This document shows positions 24,546 through 32,865 of a DNA stretch of 64,000 bases, piece after piece; the stretch's first letter is position 1, and each line of letters starts with the position of its first letter. The stretch spans positions 1 to 64,000 of the forward strand of contig NZ_LZTB01000046.1 of NCBI RefSeq assembly GCF_001665685.1. Reading direction: 5' to 3'. Origin of the DNA: Mycobacterium sp. 852013-50091_SCH5140682 (GTDB lineage Bacteria > Actinomycetota > Actinomycetes > Mycobacteriales > Mycobacteriaceae). The notes under the pieces are model-generated. The model was not told where the DNA came from. It searched no databases and saw nothing but the letters and a program-made list of their open reading frames with translations. The translations under genes and the position numbers were made by a program.

Positions 24546-25622
24546 GTGAGCATTCGCGTCGCAGCAATCGGCACCGGCAACGTCGGCCGTCACGCCCTGA
24601 CCCAGTTGATCACCAATCCGGCTTACGAACTCACCGCGGTCTGGGTGTCCTCGCCGAGCAAGGCCGGCAAAGACGCCGGAGAGCTTGCCGGGCTGGATGT
24701 TTCGACAGGCGTCGTCGCCACGACCGATCTCGACGAGGTACTGGCCACCAAGCCTGAATGTGCCGTGTACACCGCGATGGCCGACAACCGTCTGCCCGAG
24801 GCACTCGAGGATTACCGGCGCATCCTGGCTGCCGGGGTCAATGTCGTCGGGAGCTCGGCGGTGTTCCTGCAATACCCGTGGCAGGTGCTGCCCGCCGAGC
24901 TCGTCGAGCCCATCGAGCAAGCCGCCCAAGAGGGTCGTTCATCCCTCTTCATCAATGGCATCGACCCGGGCTTCGCCAATGATCTTCTGCCACTTGCCCT
25001 TGCCGGGACCTGCCAACGCATCGAGCAGATCCGCTGCATGGAAATCGTCGACTACGCCACGTACGACAGCGCGACCGTGATGTTCGACGTGATGGGCTTC
25101 GGCAAACCGCTGGACGAGACACCGATGCTGCTGCAGCCCGGTGTGCTCAGCCTCGCGTGGGGCTCGGTGGTGCGCCAGCTGGCCGCCGGGCTGGGAATCG
25201 AACTCGACGAGGTGACCGAGACCCATGTCCGCGAACCCGCACCCGAGGATTTCGACATCGCCTCGGGCCACATCCCGAAAGGCACGACGGCCGCGATGCG
25301 CTTCGAGGTGCGCGGCATGGTCGACGGCCGCGCCGCCGTGGTGCTCGAACACGTCACGCGGCTACGCGACGATCTGTGCCCGAGCTGGCCACAACCCGCC
25401 CAAGAGGGCGGGTCGTACCGCATCGAGCTGACCGGTGAGCCGTCGTACGCCCTCGACCTGTGTCTGAGTAGCCCCAACGGCGACCACAACCATGCCGGTC
25501 TGGTGGCCACGGCCGCCCGCGTCGTGAATGCGATCCCGGCGGTGGTCGCGGCGGCGCCGGGCATCCGCACGACGCTGGATCTGCCGCTGGTGACGGGCAG
25601 AGGGCTCTACGCCGTCGGGTGA
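24546..25622 (+). CDS. Dihydrodipicolinate-reductase-like NAD(P)-binding protein
   Basis: This 358-residue oxidoreductase has a Rossmann start RVAAIGTGNVGRHALTQLI and an N-terminal DapB-like domain. It lacks the DapB lysine-biosynthesis substrate loop, and the C-terminal half is the long form common in mycobacteria, next to SDRs. The start is GTG 24546 with an AAGGAG site 5-6 nt upstream, 9 bp after the SDR stop, so the two are one operon. Related proteins are annotated DAPDH-like or 2,4-diaminopentanoate-dehydrogenase-like, but the substrate here is unknown. Confidence 0.9.
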   Translation: MSIRVAAIGTGNVGRHALTQLITNPAYELTAVWVSSPSKAGKDAGELAGLDVSTGVVATTDLDEVLATKPECAVYTAMADNRLPEALEDYRRILAAGVNVVGSSAVFLQYPWQVLPAELVEPIEQAAQEGRSSLFINGIDPGFANDLLPLALAGTCQRIEQIRCMEIVDYATYDSATVMFDVMGFGKPLDETPMLLQPGVLSLAWGSVVRQLAAGLGIELDEVTETHVREPAPEDFDIASGHIPKGTTAAMRFEVRGMVDGRAAVVLEHVTRLRDDLCPSWPQPAQEGGSYRIELTGEPSYALDLCLSSPNGDHNHAGLVATAARVVNAIPAVVAAAPGIRTTLDLPLVTGRGLYAVG

Positions 25623-25723
25623 ACCGCCGCCGGGCATGTTTCCCTGGCACGACGTGTTTCACTTTCTGTGAGTCTCCCGAGGGGTCCCTCGGCGTACGCT
25701 TGACTCACCGATCGGAGCAGGTC

Positions 25724-25957
25724 ATGAGTGGGTGTGCGCGGTATCTCGGAGCACTTCTGACAGCCGCAGGCGTTGGCGTGGCGATACTGACTGCGGCGCC
25801 GGCCGGAGCCGTTCCCAAATGCATCAACACCACTCCGACCACCACGCAGTGCCAGACCAACGGCAGCACCCAGATCGTCACGACGCCGCCTGCGACGAAC
25901 TTCTCGCCGGGGTGGGGCTGGGGCCTCGGCCTGGGCGGCTTCTCCATCGTCTGGTGA
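25724..25957 (+). CDS. Small secreted protein
   Basis: This is a 77-residue exported peptide. A signal sequence (YLGALLTAAGVGVAILTAAPAGA) is followed by a mature chain of about 48 residues, VPKCINTTPTTTQCQTNGSTQIVTT, with one cysteine pair. It ends in a Trp/Gly-rich tail (GWGWGLGLGGFSIVW). An AGGTC-like site precedes the ATG, which is 36 codons inside a longer, unlikely reading. No family is recognised. Small secreted proteins of this build are frequent in mycobacteria and their role is unknown. Confidence 0.75.
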   Translation: MSGCARYLGALLTAAGVGVAILTAAPAGAVPKCINTTPTTTQCQTNGSTQIVTTPPATNFSPGWGWGLGLGGFSIVW

Positions 25958-26000
25958 CGTGACAACAACCACAGCGATCCACTGGTTTAAACGCGAAAGT

Positions 26001-26019
26001 TTCGGTTAACCTAACTTTC
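26001..26019 (+). promoter_or_regulatory. DtxR-family (IdeR/MntR-like) box upstream of mntH
   Basis: TTCGGTTAACCTAACTTTC agrees with the IdeR consensus TTAGGTTAGGCTAACCTAA at 13 of 19 positions and includes the palindrome GGTTAACC. It covers TANNNT-type -10 candidates (TAACCT, TAACTT) 35-50 nt before the mntH start. Mn- or Fe-responsive repression is inferred. Confidence 0.5.
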
Positions 26020-26053
26020 CTATTCGAGATACCGGATTGGAAGCTGGGGTCAG

Positions 26054-27280
26054 TTGCTGCAGGACATCACGGCACGTAAGCGGTCGAGTTGGTTGCTGCT
26101 TGGACCTGCGTTCGTCGCTGCGATCGCCTACGTCGACCCGGGGAATGTCGCTGCCAACATCAGCGCGGGCTCGCAGTTCGGCTACCTGCTGGTGTGGGTG
26201 ATCGTTCTGGCAAATGTCATGGCAGGCCTGGTGCAGTACCTGTCGGCCAAGCTCGGGCTGGTCACGGGCCGCTCGCTGCCCGAGACCGTCGCCGACCACA
26301 CGCAGAACCGCGGGCGCATCGCGTACTGGCTCCAAGCCGAACTCGTCGCCGTCGCAACCGATATCGCCGAGGTGGTGGGTGGCGCGATCGCCCTGCAACT
26401 GTTGTTCAAGTTGCCGCTGCTGATCGGCGGGGCGGTCACCGGCGGCGTATCGCTGCTGCTGCTGGCGGTACAGGACCGGCGCGGTCAGGGCATGTTCGAG
26501 CGGGTCATCACCGGCATGCTGCTGGTGATCGCCATCGGATTCTTGACCAGCCTGTTCGTCGAGACACCGCCGCCGGGCGCGGTCGCAGACGGCCTGATCC
26601 CGCGCTTCCACGGTGTCGAGAGTCTTCTGCTGGCCACCGCCATGCTGGGCGCGACGGTCATGCCGCACGCCGTCTATCTGCACTCCGGATTGGCCCGCGA
26701 CCGCCACGGCCACCCCGAGGCCGGTGAACGCCGACGTCTGCTGCTGCGCATGACCCGATTCGACGTCGGGCTCGCCATGATGGTGGCCGGCGCGGTGAAC
26801 CTCGCCATGCTGCTGGTCGCCGCGACCAACCTGCAGGGACGCAACGACACCGATTCGATCGAGGGCGCCCACGCCGCCGTGCAGGACGCCCTGGGCCCGA
26901 CGGTAGCGCTGCTGTTCGCGATCGGACTGCTCGCCTCCGGGCTCGCCTCCACCTCAGTCGGGGCGTATGCCGGCGCGATGATCATGCAGGGCCTGCTGCG
27001 ACGCCACTATCCGTTACTGCTGCGACGGTTGATCACTCTCATCCCCGCGCTGGCCGTGCTGGCCATCGGCGTCGACCCCAGCCGTGCGCTGGTGCTCTCG
27101 CAGGTGGTCCTGTCGTTCGGCATACCGTTCGCACTGATCCCGCTGATCCGCTTCACCAGCGACAAAGCGCTGATGGGCGACGACACCAACCACCGAGTGA
27201 CCACCATGCTGGGCTGGGCGGTCGCGGCAACCATTACCGTGCTGAACGTGGTTCTGATTTATCTGACCGTCACAGGCTGA
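26054..27280 (+). CDS. mntH: Nramp divalent metal transporter MntH
   Basis: This 408-residue proton-coupled Mn2+/Fe2+ importer of the inner membrane has about eleven transmembrane segments. The metal-binding unwound helix 1 shows DPGN (residues 28-31, AYVDPGNVAAN), and helix 6 shows the MPH motif (GATVMPHAVYLHSG), whose methionine selects transition metals over calcium. The frame starts at TTG 26054 (LLQDITARKR), with only a weak purine-rich site; I see no better ATG/GTG. A DtxR-family-like box upstream suggests metal repression. The M. tuberculosis homologue, Rv0924c as I recall, sits in the same neighbourhood. Confidence 0.95.
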   Translation: MLQDITARKRSSWLLLGPAFVAAIAYVDPGNVAANISAGSQFGYLLVWVIVLANVMAGLVQYLSAKLGLVTGRSLPETVADHTQNRGRIAYWLQAELVAVATDIAEVVGGAIALQLLFKLPLLIGGAVTGGVSLLLLAVQDRRGQGMFERVITGMLLVIAIGFLTSLFVETPPPGAVADGLIPRFHGVESLLLATAMLGATVMPHAVYLHSGLARDRHGHPEAGERRRLLLRMTRFDVGLAMMVAGAVNLAMLLVAATNLQGRNDTDSIEGAHAAVQDALGPTVALLFAIGLLASGLASTSVGAYAGAMIMQGLLRRHYPLLLRRLITLIPALAVLAIGVDPSRALVLSQVVLSFGIPFALIPLIRFTSDKALMGDDTNHRVTTMLGWAVAATITVLNVVLIYLTVTG

Positions 27281-28342
27281 ATGCGGCACCTGTACTTCGC
27301 CTACGGCTCCAATCTGTGCGTGTCACAGATGGCCACCCGCTGCCCGGGCGCGATCGACCCGCGCCCGGCCCGCCTCGACGGGCACGACTGGCTGATCAAC
27401 GAACGCGGGGTCGCCACAGTGGAACCGTTCGACGGGTCCGAGGTGCACGGCGTGCTGTGGCGGGTGACCGACCGCGATCTGGCCGTGTTGGACAGCGCCG
27501 AGGGAGTGCCGGTGCGCTACCGGCGAGACCGGCTCACGGTGCACACCGTCGACGGCCCCACGTCGGCGTGGGTGTACATCGACCACCGCGTCAATCCCGG
27601 ACCGCCGCGTCCCGGATATCTCGAGCGCATCATCGCCGGCGCCATCCATCACGAACTTCCCAAGCACTGGGTCAAGTTCCTGCGGCGCTGGGATCCGGCG
27701 GGCTGGCCGCAGCCTGCCTCGTTGACGAATATCCCTGAACCGCAGTCGCTTTCGGCACTGCTGGAGACTCCCGGGGTCGACGAGCACAGTGAGCTGCGGT
27801 CCCGCTTCGGGTTTCTGGCCATCCACGGCGGCGGGCTGGAGCAGATGACCGACGTGATCGCCGAGCGGGCCGCAGCCGCGGCGGCAGCGTCGGTGTATGT
27901 GGTGCGCCACCCTGACGGCTATCCGCACCACCTGCCCTCGGTTCGCTATCTCCCGAACGAATCTGCTTGTCTCACATCCTTTCTCGAACATGTCGACGCA
28001 GTGGTCTCACTGCACGGCTACGGCCGGATCGGGCGCAGCACCCAGATGCTCGCCGGCGGCTCCGACCGCGTTCTCGCCCGGCACGTGGCAAGCCACATCG
28101 TCATCCCCGGCTACCAGGTGATCACCGACTTGGCGGCAATCCCTCGCGAACTGCGGGGCCTGCATCCCGACAATCCGGTGAATCGGGTGCGGGGCGTGCA
28201 ACTTGAACTGCCGCCGCGGGTGCGTGGCCTGAGCCCGCGCAGTCCACTGCCGGCCCACGACGGGATCTCACCGGTGACGGCCGCACTCATCGACGGCCTT
28301 GCCGCCGCAGCGCGCAATTGGCGGTTACCCTCGGGCGAGTGA
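27281..28342 (+). CDS. Gamma-glutamylcyclotransferase / poly-gamma-glutamate hydrolase fusion
   Basis: This 353-residue protein joins two modules that both act on gamma-glutamyl bonds. Residues 1-130 are a GGCT/AIG2-like domain with the YGSN loop (8-11) and a candidate catalytic Glu74 (SAEGVP). Residues about 150-345 resemble the zinc-dependent phage poly-gamma-glutamate hydrolase PghP (DUF867), with metal-ligand-like H182-x4-E187 in HGGGLE and H245 in SLHGYGR. The ATG directly abuts the mntH stop, and its own stop overlaps the LLM gene (GTGA). No signal peptide is visible, so it would act in the cytoplasm. The fusion is conserved in order with M. tuberculosis Rv0923c, as far as I remember. 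Confidence 0.85.
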   Translation: MRHLYFAYGSNLCVSQMATRCPGAIDPRPARLDGHDWLINERGVATVEPFDGSEVHGVLWRVTDRDLAVLDSAEGVPVRYRRDRLTVHTVDGPTSAWVYIDHRVNPGPPRPGYLERIIAGAIHHELPKHWVKFLRRWDPAGWPQPASLTNIPEPQSLSALLETPGVDEHSELRSRFGFLAIHGGGLEQMTDVIAERAAAAAAASVYVVRHPDGYPHHLPSVRYLPNESACLTSFLEHVDAVVSLHGYGRIGRSTQMLAGGSDRVLARHVASHIVIPGYQVITDLAAIPRELRGLHPDNPVNRVRGVQLELPPRVRGLSPRSPLPAHDGISPVTAALIDGLAAAARNWRLPSGE

Positions 28343-29151
28343 CCCGCAACTTCCGCTTCGGCGTCAGCCTGCGTACCGCCAAGACTCACAGCCAGGTCGC
28401 CGATTCCGCCCGCCGCGCCGAGGATCAGGGCTTCGACATCCTTCACGTACCCGACCACCTCGGCGCACCAGCCCCGTTCCCCGCCCTGATGACCGCTGCC
28501 AACGCGACCAGCACTCTGCGGGTGGGGACCTTCGTGTTCAACGCGTGCTTCTACAAGCCGGCCCTGCTGGCCCGCGACATCGAGGCGCTGCGTGACCTGT
28601 CCGGAGGACGGTTCGACGCCGGACTCGGGGCCGGTTACGTGCGCGAGGAGTTCGAGGCCGCCGAGTTGCCGTTCCCCACTGCGCGAGAACGGGTCGACTA
28701 CCTGCGGCACATGACGACCTATGTCACCGAGCATGTGCCCGACGTGCCGATCCTGATCGCAGGCAACGGTGACCGGCTGCTGACGGTGGCCGCCGAGACC
28801 GCCGACATCGTCGGCCTCACGGGCGGCTCACACGTCGACGGAGCGCTCAAGGAACGAATCGACTTCGTGCGCAACGCAGCTGGGCCCCGCTTCGACGACC
28901 TCGAACTCAACATCGCCATCACCGCGATGCCCGCGGCCGGATCCGAACTACCCGATCTGAGCATGCCCCGCCGCTTCCTTCCCGACCTCACCGACGAGCA
29001 GCTGCTACGCCATCCCGGCGTGCTGTCGGGGTCGATCACCGCGATCGCCGACCGGCTGCGGGACCTCCGCGAAACCTATGGAGTCAGCTACTTCATCGTG
29101 CAGGCAGCCCACGCCGAACAGTTCGCGAAGGTCATCGCTGAGCTGAGGTGA
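28339..29151 (+). CDS. LLM-class F420-dependent oxidoreductase
   Basis: This is a 270-residue luciferase-like TIM-barrel protein. It has RFGVSLRTAKTHSQVADSARRAEDQGFDILHVPDHLGAPAPFPALMTAANAT at the start, the LRVGTFVFNACFYKPALLARDIEALRDLSGGRFDAGLGAG core, and VPILIAGNGDRLLTVAAETADIVGL. This pattern matches the mycobacterial F420-dependent LLM families. It starts at GTG 28339, overlapping the preceding stop by 4 nt, so it is coupled to the GGCT/PghP gene. It converges with the APC permease with a 20-nt overlap. The substrate is unknown. Confidence 0.9.
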   Translation: MTRNFRFGVSLRTAKTHSQVADSARRAEDQGFDILHVPDHLGAPAPFPALMTAANATSTLRVGTFVFNACFYKPALLARDIEALRDLSGGRFDAGLGAGYVREEFEAAELPFPTARERVDYLRHMTTYVTEHVPDVPILIAGNGDRLLTVAAETADIVGLTGGSHVDGALKERIDFVRNAAGPRFDDLELNIAITAMPAAGSELPDLSMPRRFLPDLTDEQLLRHPGVLSGSITAIADRLRDLRETYGVSYFIVQAAHAEQFAKVIAELR

Positions 29152-30397
29152 GTCGCAGGCGGACACCGTAGACCGATGCGCCGACGGCCAGCACCGCGAG
29201 CCCGGCCAGCACCGACACCAACGGTAAGGCGAACGCGACCACGACGCAGCCGATCAGGCCGACGACGGGTATGAGCCGCGGCGGCCGCCCCTCGGCCCGC
29301 GTAAGCGTCCACGCCGAGGCGTTGGCCACGGCGTAATAGACCAGCACCGCGAACGACGAAAATCCGATCGCACCGCGGATGTCGACCGTGGCGGCGAGGA
29401 CGGCGACCACCACGCCGACGGCCAACTCAGCCCGGTGCGGTACCTCGAACCGCGGATGCACGGCGGCCAGCGCGGCGGGCAGATGACGGTCGCGGGCCAT
29501 CGCCAACGTCGTGCGCGACACGCCCAGGATTAGCGCGAGCAGCGACCCCACCGCCGCCACCACCGCCCCGACCCGCACCACCGGCGTCAACCACCCGGCA
29601 CCGGCGGTCTGCACGATCTCGGCCAGCGGCGCGGCGGACTGCGCCAGCCGATGCGGGCCGAGCACACCCAGCGCGGCAACCGCGACCAGTGCGTAGACCA
29701 CCAGCGTGATCGCCAACGCGATCGGGATGGCCCGCGGGATGGTGCGGGCCGGGTCACGCACCTCCTCGCCCAATGTCGCGATGCGCGCGTAGCCGGCAAA
29801 CGCGAAGAACAAGAGCCCCGCAGCCTGCAGGATGCCGGCGGGCGATCCGGCCGAGGGCACCCACCCCGACACCTCGAAGTCCTTGCTACCGAACGCGGTT
29901 ACCACCACCGCGGCCAATACCGCCAAGACCACGGCGACGATCACCCGGGTCAGCCACGCCGACTTCTGCACACCCACGTAGTTCACCGCGGTCAACGCCA
30001 CCACGGCGGCGACCGCCACCGCGTGCGCGTGTGCGGGCCAGGCATAGAACCCCACCGTCAACGCCATCGCAGCGCACGATGCGGTCTTGCCGACGACAAA
30101 TCCCCAGCCGGCCAGGTAACCCCAGAACGGACCTAGCCGCCGCCGCCCGTAGACGTAGGTGCCTCCTGAGGCCGGATACAGCGCGGCCAAGCGTGCCGAC
30201 GATGTGGCGTTGCAGTATGCGACCACTGCGGCCAGCGCGAGCCCGACCAACAATGCTGCCCCAGCCGCCCGTGCAGCGGGGGCCAAGGCAACGAAGATCC
30301 CCGCCCCGATCATCGAGCCCAGCCCGATGACCACCGCATCGAACACGCCCAACTGCCGGCGCAGTCCCGCGGTTGCGGGCTTCGACCTATCGGACAT
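29132..30397 (-). CDS. APC-superfamily amino acid permease
   Basis: This is a 421-residue inner-membrane transporter with about 12 transmembrane segments. The first helix motif GLGSMIGAGIFVALAPAARAAG (about 25-46) is the unwound TM1 substrate site of the APC superfamily. TASAxYP-like text appears as LYPASGGTYVYGRRRLGPFWGYLAGW, and FFAFAGYARIATLGEEVRDPARTIPRAI is the TM6-TM7 signature. It belongs with the cationic/neutral amino-acid permeases. Substrate is not deducible. The gene stands alone and overlaps the 3' end of the LLM gene by 20 nt. Confidence 0.92.
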   Translation of the reverse strand: MSDRSKPATAGLRRQLGVFDAVVIGLGSMIGAGIFVALAPAARAAGAALLVGLALAAVVAYCNATSSARLAALYPASGGTYVYGRRRLGPFWGYLAGWGFVVGKTASCAAMALTVGFYAWPAHAHAVAVAAVVALTAVNYVGVQKSAWLTRVIVAVVLAVLAAVVVTAFGSKDFEVSGWVPSAGSPAGILQAAGLLFFAFAGYARIATLGEEVRDPARTIPRAIPIALAITLVVYALVAVAALGVLGPHRLAQSAAPLAEIVQTAGAGWLTPVVRVGAVVAAVGSLLALILGVSRTTLAMARDRHLPAALAAVHPRFEVPHRAELAVGVVVAVLAATVDIRGAIGFSSFAVLVYYAVANASAWTLTRAEGRPPRLIPVVGLIGCVVVAFALPLVSVLAGLAVLAVGASVYGVRLRLTSAQR

Positions 30398-30446
30398 TCA
30401 CGATCCAGACGCGTACGGAGCAGTCACGGACACGTCTATACACCCC

Positions 30447-30992
30447 TCAGGAGAACAGCGGGAGCCGCCAGAGCGGCTGCCCGTGGTCGAGCATCCACAA
30501 CCGCCGGGCATTCACCCGCACCAAACTCACTGACCCGGCGATGAGCACGACGGCCAGCGCACCGCCGAGCACCGCTGTCAACACCGACGCGAACATGTCG
30601 CCGGGGCCCGCCGTCGTGACGTCGAACCATGCGTCGCACAACAGCAGGACGCCTGTCGTGAAGGCCGGAAACACCAGCACTTGACGGTGCATCCAGGTCA
30701 GGATCGCGGTCGCCGCCATGAAGAAAACCAGCACGCTGTCGAATCCCACCCACGTCAACGGCCAATCCCGCACGGTGTAGTTCTGGGGCAATGTCACCGA
30801 CAGATAGACGATCCACGGGATCATGAAGATCGCGCCGCCGGTCATCAGGCCCAGATGCGCTTGCTTGAGCCTCGCAGGCAATCCGCGCGGTTTGAGCTCC
30901 TCGAGCGGACGTTCGAGGCGTTGAATCAGCTCACGCCGCTGCGCCGCCGTCAGCTCGGCGATCTGCGTATCGGTCAGGATCTCATCTGTCAT
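30447..30992 (-). CDS. Hypothetical four-helix membrane protein
   Basis: This is a 181-residue integral membrane protein. An N-terminal soluble segment (MTDEILTDTQIAELTAAQRRELIQRLERPLEELKPRG) is followed by four hydrophobic stretches: GLMTGGAIFMIPWIVYLSV, FDSVLVFFMAATAILTW, VLVFPAFTTGVLLLCDAWF and FASVLTAVLGGALAVVLIAGSV. I do not recognise a family. The ATG at 30992 is used because the long upstream extension is non-coding translation of the divergent intergenic region. It is divergent from the Rv1733c-like gene, which may share the promoter region. Confidence 0.85.
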   Translation of the reverse strand: MTDEILTDTQIAELTAAQRRELIQRLERPLEELKPRGLPARLKQAHLGLMTGGAIFMIPWIVYLSVTLPQNYTVRDWPLTWVGFDSVLVFFMAATAILTWMHRQVLVFPAFTTGVLLLCDAWFDVTTAGPGDMFASVLTAVLGGALAVVLIAGSVSLVRVNARRLWMLDHGQPLWRLPLFS

Positions 30993-31188
30993 CGCCGTTG
31001 CCCGTTTGCCACTCAACCCATCTGGCTGGGCATCCGAACCGACGCCCAGTGTCCCCACACTAACCACAGCCGTCGCGGCCCACGCCGAATTGCGCCCAAC
31101 CAGGCATGTCACAGCTAACGAGATCGCCTGCCGCAGAATCGCTCTGGCACAGTGGGAACCAGGCGTCGCGATGGCCGCCGTCCCGGAA

Positions 31189-31208
31189 GCTGGGACTTTC
31201 GACTCTGT
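31189..31208 (+). promoter_or_regulatory. DosR-like box upstream of the Rv1733c-like gene
   Basis: The core GGGACTTTCGACTC (31192-31205) agrees with the DosR consensus core GGGACTWWAGTCCC at 11 of 14 positions. It lies about 75 nt before the start codon. Rv1733c is a DosR-regulon gene in M. tuberculosis, so the context supports the match. Binding is inferred. Confidence 0.45.
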
Positions 31209-31278
31209 TGTCCGGGCCGGGATCGGCGCACTGTGGATTGTGTCGGGTGGCTGCCGACTGGGTATACGAGGAGGGATC

Positions 31279-31863
31279 ATGGAGACCTTCACGCTCAACG
31301 CCGGAACCTGGATCCGCCGGCTCGCGACCCACGGCCCGCTGGTTCGCACGAGCGATCGAATCGAGGCCGCCGTCGGCTTTCTTGTACTGGTCTTGGTACT
31401 CCTCGCCATGCCCATCGCCGGGGCGCTCGGCACGACGGCCTATGACACTCGCGTGCATGAGTACGCCGCTCAACGGCTCGCCACCCACCGCGTCGACGCG
31501 GTGACCACGGACGCCAGTTCGCCGAGCAAGATGCGTTATCAAGAAGGCTTCGCGACGCCGGTCCAGTGGCAGTTCGCAGGCAAGCACCACACCGACACCG
31601 TCCGAACACCGGTGAGGTTGACACCCGGCGACCACAAGTCCGTTTGGGTCGACGGCGCAGGTAATCGGACCGTCGCTCCCCCGACCGACCGCGACGCGGC
31701 GATCGACGCGGCAAGTATCGCGGTCGTGTCATGGCTGGCAGTCGCCGGAGCCGGCGCCGCGGTGCTCGTCGTGGTGCACAGCCGGGTCAACCGGCGCCGC
31801 TACGCCGGCTGGGACCGCGAACTCGAGGACCTCGCCGACAACGGGCGGACGAATCGCAGCTGA
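31279..31863 (+). CDS. Rv1733c-family membrane protein
   Basis: This 194-residue protein has two transmembrane helices flanking an extracytoplasmic domain of about 110 residues. It opens with PLVRTSDRIEAAVGFLVLVLVLLAMPIAGALGTTAYDTRVHEYAAQ, closely resembling M. tuberculosis Rv1733c (NPLVRGTDRLEAV ... YAHQ), and has a second helix SIAVVSWLAVAGAGAAVLVVVHSRVNRRR. Rv1733c is a hypoxia-induced (DosR) probable membrane protein of unknown function. The start is ATG 31279 behind a strong GAGGAGGG site. A DosR-like box lies upstream, and a universal stress protein gene follows on the opposite strand. Confidence 0.9.
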   Translation: METFTLNAGTWIRRLATHGPLVRTSDRIEAAVGFLVLVLVLLAMPIAGALGTTAYDTRVHEYAAQRLATHRVDAVTTDASSPSKMRYQEGFATPVQWQFAGKHHTDTVRTPVRLTPGDHKSVWVDGAGNRTVAPPTDRDAAIDAASIAVVSWLAVAGAGAAVLVVVHSRVNRRRYAGWDRELEDLADNGRTNRS

Positions 31864-31896
31864 GGGCTGATCCAGTCATGAGTCCGACTGCCGTTC

Positions 31897-32790
31897 TCAT
31901 TTGCGAGCAACGATCACCGGAATACAAACCTCTTGTGCCACTGTGGCACTCACCGAGCCGAGGACCATGCCGACGAACCCTCCACGGCCGTGGCTACCTA
32001 CGACGACCAACTGCGCCCGCTCGGCCAGCTCAACCAGATGAAGTGCGGGATTGTCGTACTCGACCAGACGGTCGACGTTGACGTCGGGATAGCGTTCCTG
32101 GTAGCCCGCCAAGCTCTCTGCCAAATTCTTCTCCGCAACTCGCCGCAGGGCCGACCATTCCAGACTTGGGATCGACGACATGTCGGCGTCGCTCCAGACG
32201 TGCAGGGCCACTAGATCCACACCTCGCAACGAGGCTTCCTCGAACGCGATGAGTAGCGCCGCCTGGGACGCCCAGGAGTCATCAACGCCCACCAGCACCG
32301 GCAACCGCTCAGAGCGTGCCGGTTGAAACTCATCGTGGATCAGGGCGACAGGGCAGTGCGCGTGATGGAGCACCCCCGCACTCACCGAACCGAGGAGGCG
32401 ACGATGCCGTCCCGTGCGACCGCGGCATGCCACCACAATCATTTCGGAGTCCTTGGAGAGGTCGGTCAAGGCGGCGATCGGCGATCCGAAATAGTGCTCG
32501 CTGCTGACCTTGAGCCGCTCGCCGCCGGAGCAGGACTCCGCCGTCTTCACGGCGTCCACCACGATGGCGCGAGTCTCGTTCTCCTCGATTTCCAGCACCT
32601 CTTCCGGGATTCTCCCGGCAGGCCATGCCAACACCGATGCGGTAACCGGCAAAGCGGCCTCGACGTGGACCACGGTCAGCGGAACATTGCGCATCACGGC
32701 CTCATGCGCGGCCCAGCGCACTGCGGCCACCGCCGACGAGGACCCATCTACCCCGACGACCACTCCGCGATGTGGAATGCGTTTGGACAT
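31897..32790 (-). CDS. Tandem universal stress protein (UspA x2)
   Basis: This 297-residue protein carries two USP domains. Domain 1 starts GVVVGVDGSSSAVAAVRWAAHEA and ends with the ATP-binding pattern VACRGRTGRHRRLLGSVSAGVLHHAHCPVALI. Domain 2 starts LPVLVGVDDSWASQAALLIAFEEA and ends VVVGSHGRGGFVGMVLGSVSATVAQEVCIPVIVARK. Both G-2x-G-9x-G(S/T) ATP loops are intact, so nucleotide binding is likely. The ATG at 32790 has a GAGGAGG site; the longer reading is unlikely. USPs of this tandem form are typical of DosR regulons, and a weaker DosR-like site lies about 60 nt upstream. Confidence 0.93.
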   Translation of the reverse strand: MSKRIPHRGVVVGVDGSSSAVAAVRWAAHEAVMRNVPLTVVHVEAALPVTASVLAWPAGRIPEEVLEIEENETRAIVVDAVKTAESCSGGERLKVSSEHYFGSPIAALTDLSKDSEMIVVACRGRTGRHRRLLGSVSAGVLHHAHCPVALIHDEFQPARSERLPVLVGVDDSWASQAALLIAFEEASLRGVDLVALHVWSDADMSSIPSLEWSALRRVAEKNLAESLAGYQERYPDVNVDRLVEYDNPALHLVELAERAQLVVVGSHGRGGFVGMVLGSVSATVAQEVCIPVIVARK

Positions 32791-32851
32791 GGCAGGTCCT
32801 CCTCGCTCGGTCCCCTGCCTGACGTTAGGCAACCGGTACCCGCGACGGCTG

Positions 32852-32865
32852 GAGGATTTGGTCCC
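32852..32865 (-). promoter_or_regulatory. Weak DosR-like site upstream of the universal stress gene
   Basis: On the minus strand GGGACCAAATCCTC matches the DosR core at 10 of 14 positions, 61 nt before the start codon. The spacing is right, but the second half-site is poor. Confidence 0.3.
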
